A stretch of 21,233 nucleotides of DNA from JAAFHS01 sp031396505. Lineage in GTDB: Bacteria; Pseudomonadota; Alphaproteobacteria; Rhodobacterales; Rhodobacteraceae. Under the pieces are notes generated by a model. That model saw nothing but the letters and a program-made list of their open reading frames with translations, searched no databases and was not told where the DNA came from. Position numbers and translations under genes: made by a program. Below, in pieces: positions 1 through 7,358 of this stretch (its first letter is position 1; each line of letters starts with the position of its first letter). Where the stretch lies: the NCBI GenBank assembly GCA_031396505.1, contig JANNKX010000132.1:1-21233 (forward strand), written 5' to 3'.

Positions 1-3000
1 GTCCTCGATCCTGATACAGGTTTTGCACAAGTCATCACTGGGCTTGGCACGGATGGCGTTCCCAACACGGATGACGACGACACGGTGTCCGGCACGCCCG
101 CTGCCCCCGTCAATACATTTGCCGCACTGGCGATCCGGACAGGCCACGCCTTCCTTGACGACATCGCCCACAACGCCAACCCGCTGAACAGCCGCACGGG
201 CCAGCTGAAACTCGAAGATGACGATGACATCATCAATGGCGACACCGATGGCGACGGCATCATCAACGGTGCCGAACTCGCCGCACAGGCGGGCCGTTAC
301 GATGGTGAACTGCTTGACCGCCACTTCATCACCGGCGACGGGCGCGGGAATGAAAACATCGGCCTGTCCGCCGTGCACCACATCTTCCACCAGGAACACA
401 ACCGCCAGGTGGAACAGCAGAAGATGACGATCCTGTCTTCCGGCAATCCTGATTTCATTAACGAATGGCTGCTGACCGATATTCCGGAAGGCGGCCCCAT
501 CCCGACCTCCGCAGCGGGCCTGAACTGGGATGGCGAGCGTCTGTTCCAGGCGGGTCGTTTCGCGACCGAGATGCAGTATCAGCACCTTGTCTTCGAAGAA
601 TTCGCCCGCAAGGTCCAGCCTGACATCGACCCCTTCATCTTCAACGCGGTGACCGACCTTAACCCCGCGATCTTTGCCGAATTCGCCAACACCGTGTACC
701 GTTTCGGCCATTCGATGCTGACCGATACCGTGTCGCGCACCTATGCCGATGGCACGACGGGCGATGTCGACCTGATTACCGCGTTCCTGAACCCGGTCCT
801 TTACGACAACGACATGCAGATCACGGCGGATGAGGCCGCAGGTGCGCTCGTGCGCGGCATGACCGCCGAACGCGGCAACGAGATCGACGAATTCATCGTC
901 TCGTCCCTGCGCAACAACCTTGTCGGCCTGCCGCTCGACCTTGCGGCGATCAACATTGCACGGGGCCGCGATACCGGCATTCCGTCCTTCAACGAAACCC
1001 GCGCGCAGCTTTATGCGCAGACCGCGTCCGTCTTGCTGAAACCCTATGCCAGCTGGGCCGAGATGGCCGGCCAGATGTCCAACCCGGTGTCGATCATCAA
1101 CTTCATTGCCGCGTATGGTCTGCATCCGACGATCCTTGCAGCCGATACGCTGGTCGAAAAGCGTGATGCAGCAACCTTGCTGGTGCTGGGTGGCGCGGGT
1201 GAGCCTGCAGACCGGGTTGCATACCTGACCGGGGCAGGCGGCGTGTGGACCGCTGCAAACAGCGGCCTCAACGATATCGATTTGTGGATTGGCGGTCTGT
1301 CCGAACGCAACATGCCGTTCGGCGGCATGCTCGGGTCGACCTTCACCGCGATTTTTGAAGCACAGATGGAGGCGCTGCAATTTGGCGACCGCTTCTATTA
1401 CCTCAGCCGGACGCAGGGCCAGAACTTCCTGGTAGAGCTGGAAAACAATTCATTCGCCAAGCTGATGCTGGCCAACACCGATCTGGCCCAGCCGGGCGCG
1501 GATAACATCCGCGGTACCGATGACGACATCGTGCTGCGCCATATCGGCACAGATGCCTTCGCGATTTACGACCATGTGCTTGAGGTCAACATCGCAAATC
1601 AGGTCGGTGACGATCCGGTCGGCGATGACCCGATCCTCAATGCAATCGGCCTTGGCAAGGTTCTGCGTGACGACCCGCTGACGGCCGCGATTGAGACAAC
1701 TTACATCAAATTCACCGGCGGCGAACACGTCGTCCTTGGCGGCTCGGCGGGCAACGACACGCTGATCTCGTCCGATGGGGACGATGCGATCTGGGGCGAT
1801 GCGGGCAATGACCGCATCGAATCCGGCTTTGGTGTCGACCTTGTGAATGGCGGGTCGGGCGATGACATCATCACCGATATGGGTGATGTCGGTGACTTCC
1901 TGAAGGGCGATGACGGCAATGACGTGATCGCCACGTCGGGCGGCCTCGATATCCTGATGGGTGGCCGCGACAAGGACGTGCTTTTCCTTGGCACCGATGC
2001 TGCGGAAATCTTTGCCGGTGCCGGCGACGACTTCCTGATGGGCGGCGAAGGCGCCGATGTCCTGATGGGCAACGAAGGCAACGACTGGATCGAAGGCGGT
2101 GCCGGATTTGACGGTATCGCGGGCGACAACTCGGAACTTTTCTTCAACAGCCGGGTCATTGGCCATGACGTCCTGTTTGCCGGAACCGAAGAAACCGATT
2201 TCGACTCCGAAAGCGGCGACGACATCATGGTGCAGGGCGAAAGCGTCATCCGCAACGAAGGCATGTTCGGTTTCGACTGGGCAATCTTCAAGGGTGTCGC
2301 CGTCGATGCCTATGCTGACATGCGCATCCCGATCTTCACAACCGAAGAGGCCGACATCCTGCGTAACCGCTTTGACAAGACCGAGGCGCTGTCGGGCTGG
2401 GATCACAATGACCGCCTGATCGGTGACAACCGGATTGCAGGGGCAACAGGCGCAACCGTCAGCGAAAATGAGGGCGTGTTCTTCAACGATGGTCTTGATC
2501 AGGCGGGGATCGACCGGATCGAAGGTCTGTCCGATATCGTGTCGATCACGGCGCCCAACGGGTTCTGGGAGGCAGGCAACATCCTTCTGGGTGGCGACGG
2601 GTCCGATACGATGACCGGCAATGGCGGCGACGACATACTGGATGGCGACCGCTGGCTGAACGTGCGGATCTCGATCAAGTCACCGACCGATCTCAATACC
2701 GAAATCGGTACCGTCGACAGTCTCAAGCATGTGTTCGGCACAGGTGAAGCCGTCCCCGCAGCTTGGATCGGCAAATCCCTGTTCGAACTGCTGATCGACC
2801 GCGTCGTGACACCCGGCCAGATGTTCATCCAGCGCGAAGTGCTGACCGCAAACACACCGGGTGATCTTGACGTCGCAACCTTCGGCGATGTGATGGCCAA
2901 CTACACGATTGAAACCGAGGACGGCGTCACCACCATCACCCACAGCGGTTTCGGCAATGATCCTGCGATCATCATCAACGATGGCCGAGATACGCTGCGC

Positions 3001-6000
3001 AATATCGAGGTTGCGCGCTTCCTTGACGGCGATATCTTCATCGCCCCGATCCCGGCAACGGGCGCCCCGGTCATCAATGACCTGACGCCAACCGAAGGGC
3101 AGACCCTGACACTGGACACATCGGGCATTGCGGATCTGAACGGTCTGGGGGCTTTTGCCTTCCAATGGCAGTCATCGGCGGATGGCGGCGCAACCTGGGC
3201 GAACATCGCGGGCGCGACCAATGCGACCTTCACACCCGTTGATATCCTGTTGTTTGGCGTTGCTGGACCACAGGCGGGGTTGCTGCTGCGTTCGGTGGTG
3301 TCTTTCACCGATGGGTTCGGCACCGTGGAGACTCTGACATCTGCCCCGACCGCACCTGTAGGGCGGAACTGGGCCGGAACGCCATTGACCAACAGCACCT
3401 TCAACGGCAACGATGGCGACGACATCGCCAATGGCGTCGGACCACTTGGCTTCCTTGGAGGTGGCAATGAAACCTTCAATGGCGCTGGTGGCAATGACAT
3501 TCTGAACGGTAACGGTGGCGCGGATCGTCTCAACGGCGGCACCGGCAACGATAACCTGAATGGTGGCACCGGGACCGATACTGTCAACGGCGACGCAGGC
3601 GATGACCTCATCACTTGGAACTTCGACGGCGCAGCATCAGGCGGACGCGATCTTATCAACGGCGGGGCCGATGTCGACACCGTGCAGATCAACGGCAGCA
3701 ATACCGCCGCAGAAACCTTCCGCATCTATACGCGGGCTGCAGCAACCGCCGTGGGCATCACCGGGTTGAACGCCAACACTGAAATCGTCATCACCCGCAA
3801 TGGCATCAACAACGCCTCGATCATTGCCGAACTCGACAATATCGAGGAAATCGCCGTCAACACGCTTGCCGTCACCACACCCGGCGGCGCGGCCGGTGGC
3901 ATCAATGGCGGCGATACGGTTCTGGTCATCGGTGACTTCACCCCGACCAGCCTGCTGTTCTCGACCATCACCATCAACGGCACCGCGGCGGATGACACGG
4001 TCGACATATCGTCACTGACCTCTGGCCACCGCATCGTTTTCCACAGTCATGGTGGTGATGATGTAATCGTGGGCGCGATGCGTCCGCAAGACGTGATCAC
4101 CCTGCCCGATGGCATGACGATCACCGATTATACCAGCACAACCGATACCAACGGCATGACGACGCTGACGGCGACAGGGTCCACCATCCGCTTCCTGTCA
4201 TCCGGCGGGATGCCGGAACTGCAGGACGGTGGTGACGACGATGGCGAACCAAGCGGTGCTGACGATGGCGAGGCACCAAACCCCGGCTTCACCCTGACCG
4301 CGCGCGATGTTGCCGGTCTGGCGGCCCTCGTCCGTGGGGAATTGCCCGATGGCAACGATGATGCCGAAAACTCAACCGGGGTGCGTGAACTCAGCGGCTA
4401 TGGGAACAACGTCGAAAACCCGGAATACGGTACCGTCGATACGCCCTTCATCCGCATCACCGATGCCCGCTATGGCGCACCCGATGCGAATGGCAACCGC
4501 GACATCAACCCGATCTTCGACGGCCTTGATCCACGCGCCATCAGCAATGCGATCGGCGCACAAGAGGCCGACCTGCCCCAGAATGCAAATCAGGCGAATT
4601 CCTTCTTCCAGACCTTTGGGCAGTATTTCGCCCACGGGCTTGATTTCATACCGAAATCGGCAGCCTCTGGCATGATCGAAATTGGCGGACCCGGTTCGGT
4701 CCGCGCGCCGGGCACCGACAACCCCGCAGACCTGACGCGGGCCGAGGTAGACAGCCTTGATGCCAACGGTATCCCGCAGCATCTGAACAAGACCTCGCCT
4801 TTCGTCGATCAGAACCAAGCCTACGGCTCCAACGCGCTCGTCGGCCAGTTCCTGCGCGAAAGTGACGGGGAACAGGGCGTGGGGATGAAACTTCTACAGG
4901 GCGAGACTGATCCGTCGTCCCCCGCATTCAACCTTATTCCGACGCTGCGCCAGTTGATCCAGCACCACTGGGAGGCGGACACGATCTTTGTCGATCCGTC
5001 ACTGCCCGGCGGCGCCGTCAGTTTCCGCACCTACTTTGACGGGCTGGTCGATCCTGTGACGGGGGCGATTGACGCAGGCATGGTGCAGGCCATGTCGGGC
5101 AACTTCATGGGGTCGACCCATTCTCTGCTGCTGGATGCCAACCCCTTTATCAACCTGCTGGATCACCGCATTGCGGGCGACGGACGTGCGAACGAGAATT
5201 TCGCGCTGACGGCTCTCCATACGGTCTGGGCCCGTAACCACAATTTCCACGTCGACAGCCTGCTGGCCAGCGGGTTCGAGGGCACGCCGGAAGAGGTGTT
5301 CCAAGCGGCAAAGATCCTGAACGAGTCGGAATACCAGCGTGTCGTGTTCGTGGAATTCGCGGATCAGTTGCTGGGTGGTATCCGCGGCGAAGGTGATCAT
5401 GGCTGGGGCGGCTATAACCCCGACGCGAATGCCAGCGTCTCGCATGAATTCGCTGCCGCCGCATACCGGATCGGCCACTCACTCGTCAATCAGACGCTGA
5501 CGGTGATCGGCCCGGATGGACAGCCGCGCGATGTGGCCTTGTTCGATGCCTTCCTGAACCCGACGAACGATCCTGCGGCCTTCACGGCACCGTTGCCGCC
5601 GGGATATGTCCCGCAGCCTGGCTATGCCCAGTACGGCGTCGACGCAATCATCGCGGGTGAGGCAATCCAGCAGGCCGAAGAGGTCGATTTCAACATCGTT
5701 GATGCCGTCCGCAATGACCTTGTGCGCATCAATGCCGACCTGTTTGCCTTCAACGTGGCACGCGGCAGGGATGTCGGTATCGGCACCCTCAACCAGGTTC
5801 GTGCATCACTCGTGGCGTCGACTGACCCCTACATCCGTGAGGCGGTGGGCTTTGCAGGCAACCTTGATCCCTACACGTCATGGGCCGATTTCCAGACCCG
5901 CAACAACCTGTCCAATGCGGTTATTGCGCAGTTCATGGCGGCCTACCCCGATCTGGTGCTGACTGATCCGGCGGACATCGCGGCCTTTGCCGCTGTCAAC

Positions 6001-7266
6001 CCCGACATCACGCTGCACCCCGGTGCAAACGGGGCGATGGTGGTCAGCGGGATTGACCGGGTCGATCTGTGGGTCGGCGGTCTGGCCGAGACGCATATCA
6101 ACGGCGGTATGGTCGGGTCGACCTTCTGGGTCGTGCTGCACGAACAGTTCGACCGCCTGCAGGAAGGCGATCGCTTCTATTACCTCGACCGGGTCGAGAA
6201 TTTCGATTTCTACCAAGGAACCGAAGACCTGACCATGGCCGACATCGTAGCCCGCAATACAGGCATTGAAGGGCTGGATGGCACGATCTTCACCTCGACC
6301 GACACCAGCGAGGAAGAGGAAGAGGAAGAAGAAGAAGACGGCGATGAGGACGGCGACGAGGACGGCGACGGCGACGCCGATGGTGATGATGATGACGGGG
6401 ATGACGATGAAGATGATGCAGGCACCCCCGCACCGATCTACACGCCGCCCGGCACCATGGTCGGCACGGGTGCAGCCGAGACCCTGTTCGGCACGGCCAA
6501 CCGTGATGCCATCGCAGCCTTGGGCGGCAATGATGTGGTGATTGCTGGCGACGGCGATGACGATATACTTGGCGACGATGGTGCCGACATGCTGTTTGGC
6601 GATGCGGGCAATGACCGTGTCTTTGGCGGCACCGGGGCCGACTTCATCGACGCCGGAACCGGACGCGACACCGTGTTCGGCGGTGCCGGTGACGATGTCA
6701 TCACCACGGCCATCGGCGATGGCGATGATGTCTACTACGGCGATGACATGGTGGGTGCTGTCGGGCGCGACACGCTTGATATGTCGGCCATCACGGCCAA
6801 CATCGACGCCAATCTTGGCACGGGTTCGATGTTCCGTGGCAGCGTGGCGTCGGCACAGACCGGGTCCGACGTCATCTGGAGCATCGAGAATTTCATCGGT
6901 GGCTCCGGCAATGACCGGATCACGGCGAATGCCGCCGCGAACGAAATGGATGGCGGCACCGGGAACGATACCTATGTGTTCAAGTCGGCGCAGGACGCAG
7001 ATGGTGATGTGATCGTGGGCTTTGCCCCCGGTGACCGTATCGACCTCAGCCACATGGATGCCAATGGCTGCGGCACCGGTGACGGCACCTTCGCACTGGT
7101 CAGCGGCGGCTTTACCGCCCCCGGCCAAATCCAGATCACCCACGAAACCCGCGCTGATGGCGACCACACCATCATCACAGGCAACGTGAGTGGAAATGGC
7201 GAAGCTGAGTTTGAGCTTACCCTGAAAGGGCGCCATGAATTGACGACAAGCGATTTTAATCTCTGA
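1..7266 (+). CDS. Giant secreted RTX protein with two animal-type haem peroxidase domains (MopA-like), 5'-partial
   Basis: The frame is open from base 1, so the true start lies upstream; the GTG at 85 has no special support. Codons are numbered from base 1. Peroxidase domain 1 (to about codon 500) shows the GDGR segment with catalytic Arg115 and haem-ester Glu118, the EHNR motif, proximal His237 (YRFGHS) and INIARGRD. Its distal His must lie before the window. Domain 2 (about 1430-2077) is complete: Gln1541 and distal His1545 in GQYFAHGLDF, a Ca loop PFVDQNQAYGS, Arg1729/Glu1732, and proximal His1826 (YRIGHS). RTX arrays lie near codons 579-710, 1134-1220 and 2154-2324, an Ig-like segment near 1019-1122, and an Asp/Glu tract near 2100-2140. 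The end (TTSDFNL) suits C-terminal type I export. From family knowledge it may act extracellularly as a Mn(II)- or halide-oxidising peroxidase; the substrate is inferred. The downstream exporter is its likely route. Confidence 0.9.
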   Translation, partial: VLDPDTGFAQVITGLGTDGVPNTDDDDTVSGTPAAPVNTFAALAIRTGHAFLDDIAHNANPLNSRTGQLKLEDDDDIINGDTDGDGIINGAELAAQAGRYDGELLDRHFITGDGRGNENIGLSAVHHIFHQEHNRQVEQQKMTILSSGNPDFINEWLLTDIPEGGPIPTSAAGLNWDGERLFQAGRFATEMQYQHLVFEEFARKVQPDIDPFIFNAVTDLNPAIFAEFANTVYRFGHSMLTDTVSRTYADGTTGDVDLITAFLNPVLYDNDMQITADEAAGALVRGMTAERGNEIDEFIVSSLRNNLVGLPLDLAAINIARGRDTGIPSFNETRAQLYAQTASVLLKPYASWAEMAGQMSNPVSIINFIAAYGLHPTILAADTLVEKRDAATLLVLGGAGEPADRVAYLTGAGGVWTAANSGLNDIDLWIGGLSERNMPFGGMLGSTFTAIFEAQMEALQFGDRFYYLSRTQGQNFLVELENNSFAKLMLANTDLAQPGADNIRGTDDDIVLRHIGTDAFAIYDHVLEVNIANQVGDDPVGDDPILNAIGLGKVLRDDPLTAAIETTYIKFTGGEHVVLGGSAGNDTLISSDGDDAIWGDAGNDRIESGFGVDLVNGGSGDDIITDMGDVGDFLKGDDGNDVIATSGGLDILMGGRDKDVLFLGTDAAEIFAGAGDDFLMGGEGADVLMGNEGNDWIEGGAGFDGIAGDNSELFFNSRVIGHDVLFAGTEETDFDSESGDDIMVQGESVIRNEGMFGFDWAIFKGVAVDAYADMRIPIFTTEEADILRNRFDKTEALSGWDHNDRLIGDNRIAGATGATVSENEGVFFNDGLDQAGIDRIEGLSDIVSITAPNGFWEAGNILLGGDGSDTMTGNGGDDILDGDRWLNVRISIKSPTDLNTEIGTVDSLKHVFGTGEAVPAAWIGKSLFELLIDRVVTPGQMFIQREVLTANTPGDLDVATFGDVMANYTIETEDGVTTITHSGFGNDPAIIINDGRDTLRNIEVARFLDGDIFIAPIPATGAPVINDLTPTEGQTLTLDTSGIADLNGLGAFAFQWQSSADGGATWANIAGATNATFTPVDILLFGVAGPQAGLLLRSVVSFTDGFGTVETLTSAPTAPVGRNWAGTPLTNSTFNGNDGDDIANGVGPLGFLGGGNETFNGAGGNDILNGNGGADRLNGGTGNDNLNGGTGTDTVNGDAGDDLITWNFDGAASGGRDLINGGADVDTVQINGSNTAAETFRIYTRAAATAVGITGLNANTEIVITRNGINNASIIAELDNIEEIAVNTLAVTTPGGAAGGINGGDTVLVIGDFTPTSLLFSTITINGTAADDTVDISSLTSGHRIVFHSHGGDDVIVGAMRPQDVITLPDGMTITDYTSTTDTNGMTTLTATGSTIRFLSSGGMPELQDGGDDDGEPSGADDGEAPNPGFTLTARDVAGLAALVRGELPDGNDDAENSTGVRELSGYGNNVENPEYGTVDTPFIRITDARYGAPDANGNRDINPIFDGLDPRAISNAIGAQEADLPQNANQANSFFQTFGQYFAHGLDFIPKSAASGMIEIGGPGSVRAPGTDNPADLTRAEVDSLDANGIPQHLNKTSPFVDQNQAYGSNALVGQFLRESDGEQGVGMKLLQGETDPSSPAFNLIPTLRQLIQHHWEADTIFVDPSLPGGAVSFRTYFDGLVDPVTGAIDAGMVQAMSGNFMGSTHSLLLDANPFINLLDHRIAGDGRANENFALTALHTVWARNHNFHVDSLLASGFEGTPEEVFQAAKILNESEYQRVVFVEFADQLLGGIRGEGDHGWGGYNPDANASVSHEFAAAAYRIGHSLVNQTLTVIGPDGQPRDVALFDAFLNPTNDPAAFTAPLPPGYVPQPGYAQYGVDAIIAGEAIQQAEEVDFNIVDAVRNDLVRINADLFAFNVARGRDVGIGTLNQVRASLVASTDPYIREAVGFAGNLDPYTSWADFQTRNNLSNAVIAQFMAAYPDLVLTDPADIAAFAAVNPDITLHPGANGAMVVSGIDRVDLWVGGLAETHINGGMVGSTFWVVLHEQFDRLQEGDRFYYLDRVENFDFYQGTEDLTMADIVARNTGIEGLDGTIFTSTDTSEEEEEEEEEDGDEDGDEDGDGDADGDDDDGDDDEDDAGTPAPIYTPPGTMVGTGAAETLFGTANRDAIAALGGNDVVIAGDGDDDILGDDGADMLFGDAGNDRVFGGTGADFIDAGTGRDTVFGGAGDDVITTAIGDGDDVYYGDDMVGAVGRDTLDMSAITANIDANLGTGSMFRGSVASAQTGSDVIWSIENFIGGSGNDRITANAAANEMDGGTGNDTYVFKSAQDADGDVIVGFAPGDRIDLSHMDANGCGTGDGTFALVSGGFTAPGQIQITHETRADGDHTIITGNVSGNGEAEFELTLKGRHELTTSDFNL
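241..276 (+). other. EF-hand-type calcium loop inserted in peroxidase domain 1
   Basis: Codons 81-92 read DTDGDGIINGAE, which fits the canonical 12-residue EF-hand loop: Asp at 1, 3 and 5, Gly at 6, Ile at 8 and Glu at 12. It sits in an insertion between an 'ANP' motif and the LLD...GDGR catalytic segment. The same two landmarks in domain 2 are almost contiguous and lack the loop. Calcium binding here is inferred. Confidence 0.7.
1735..2130 (+). repeat. RTX calcium-binding nonapeptide array A
   Basis: This encodes degenerate GGxGxDxxx-type repeats (for example GGSAGNDTL, GDAGNDRIE, GGEGADVLM, GNEGNDWIE). The array follows peroxidase domain 1, and an outlying pair of repeats occurs near 2585-2650. 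RTX repeats fold into a parallel beta-roll when calcium is bound outside the cell and are a hallmark of type I secretion substrates. Confidence 0.9.
3398..3610 (+). repeat. RTX calcium-binding array B
   Basis: A short block of repeats (NGAGGNDIL, NGNGGADRL, NGGTGNDNL, NGGTGTDTV, NGDAGDDLI) follows the Ig-like segment and precedes the linker to peroxidase domain 2. It is Asn-rich compared with arrays A and C. Confidence 0.88.
6304..6420 (+). repeat. Acidic low-complexity tract (GAA/GAG and GAT/GAC repeats)
   Basis: A run of Glu codons followed by Gly-Asp-Glu and Asp-rich repeats encodes a strongly anionic linker between peroxidase domain 2 and the last RTX array. Near-perfect trinucleotide and hexanucleotide repeats make it a plausible site of replication slippage; indels in multiples of three would keep the frame. 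Confidence 0.85.
6460..6970 (+). repeat. RTX calcium-binding array C, C-terminal export region
   Basis: Repeats such as GDDGADMLF, GDAGNDRVF, GGTGADFID, GGAGDDVIT and GGTGNDTYV are followed by a serralysin-like C-terminal segment (DVIVGFAPGDRIDLS) and about 90 further residues. In this family the uncleaved type I secretion signal lies at the extreme C terminus. Confidence 0.9.
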
Positions 7267-7281
7267 CGATTTTCAACGGTT

Positions 7282-7309
7282 TCCGGGGGGGCAGGTCCGT
7301 CCCCCCGGA
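7282..7309 (+). terminator. GC-rich hairpin after the peroxidase gene, terminator or attenuator candidate
   Basis: A perfect 9-bp stem (7282-7290 with 7301-7309, arms TCCGGGGGG and CCCCCCGGA) encloses a 10-nt loop, 16 nt after the peroxidase stop codon. No strong U tract follows; the nearest T-rich stretch is TTGCTATTTT. Full intrinsic termination is therefore uncertain, and the hairpin could instead reduce read-through or protect the mRNA 3' end. An overlapping alternative stem exists (7294-7299 with 7306-7311). Confidence 0.5.
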
Positions 7310-7347
7310 CCGGCCCTTGCTATTTTGAGTCCACCTTTTCCAACGTC

Positions 7348-7352
7348 AGGAG
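7348..7352 (+). promoter_or_regulatory. Shine-Dalgarno AGGAG for the exporter ATPase gene
   Basis: AGGAG lies 6 nt upstream of the ATG at 7359 and fixes that start. No clear sigma-70 promoter is visible in the 92-bp gap after the peroxidase gene, so the exporter genes may depend on read-through or on a weak promoter here. Confidence 0.7.
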
Positions 7353-7358
7353 CAAGCG

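Noticed and set aside
85..87. GTG at 85 as the start of the peroxidase gene
   Set aside because: The frame is open to base 1 and already reads RTX-protein-like sequence (GLGTDGVPNTDDDD). Domain 1 lacks its distal His segment, so the gene must begin upstream.
1450..2406. Long minus-strand open frame (318 codons) opposite the first RTX array
   Set aside because: GGxGxD codon patterns create stop-free antisense frames. The translated product is a repetitive Val/Ile/Ala/Asp/His sequence with no domain, and the plus-strand frame is clearly the RTX peroxidase.
5878..7236. Minus-strand open frame of 452 codons opposite peroxidase domain 2 and the last RTX array
   Set aside because: It is an antisense shadow of the repeat-rich coding strand. 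The poly-Phe/Leu and Ile/Val tracts come from the acidic tract read backwards, and no ribosome binding site or family motif is evident.
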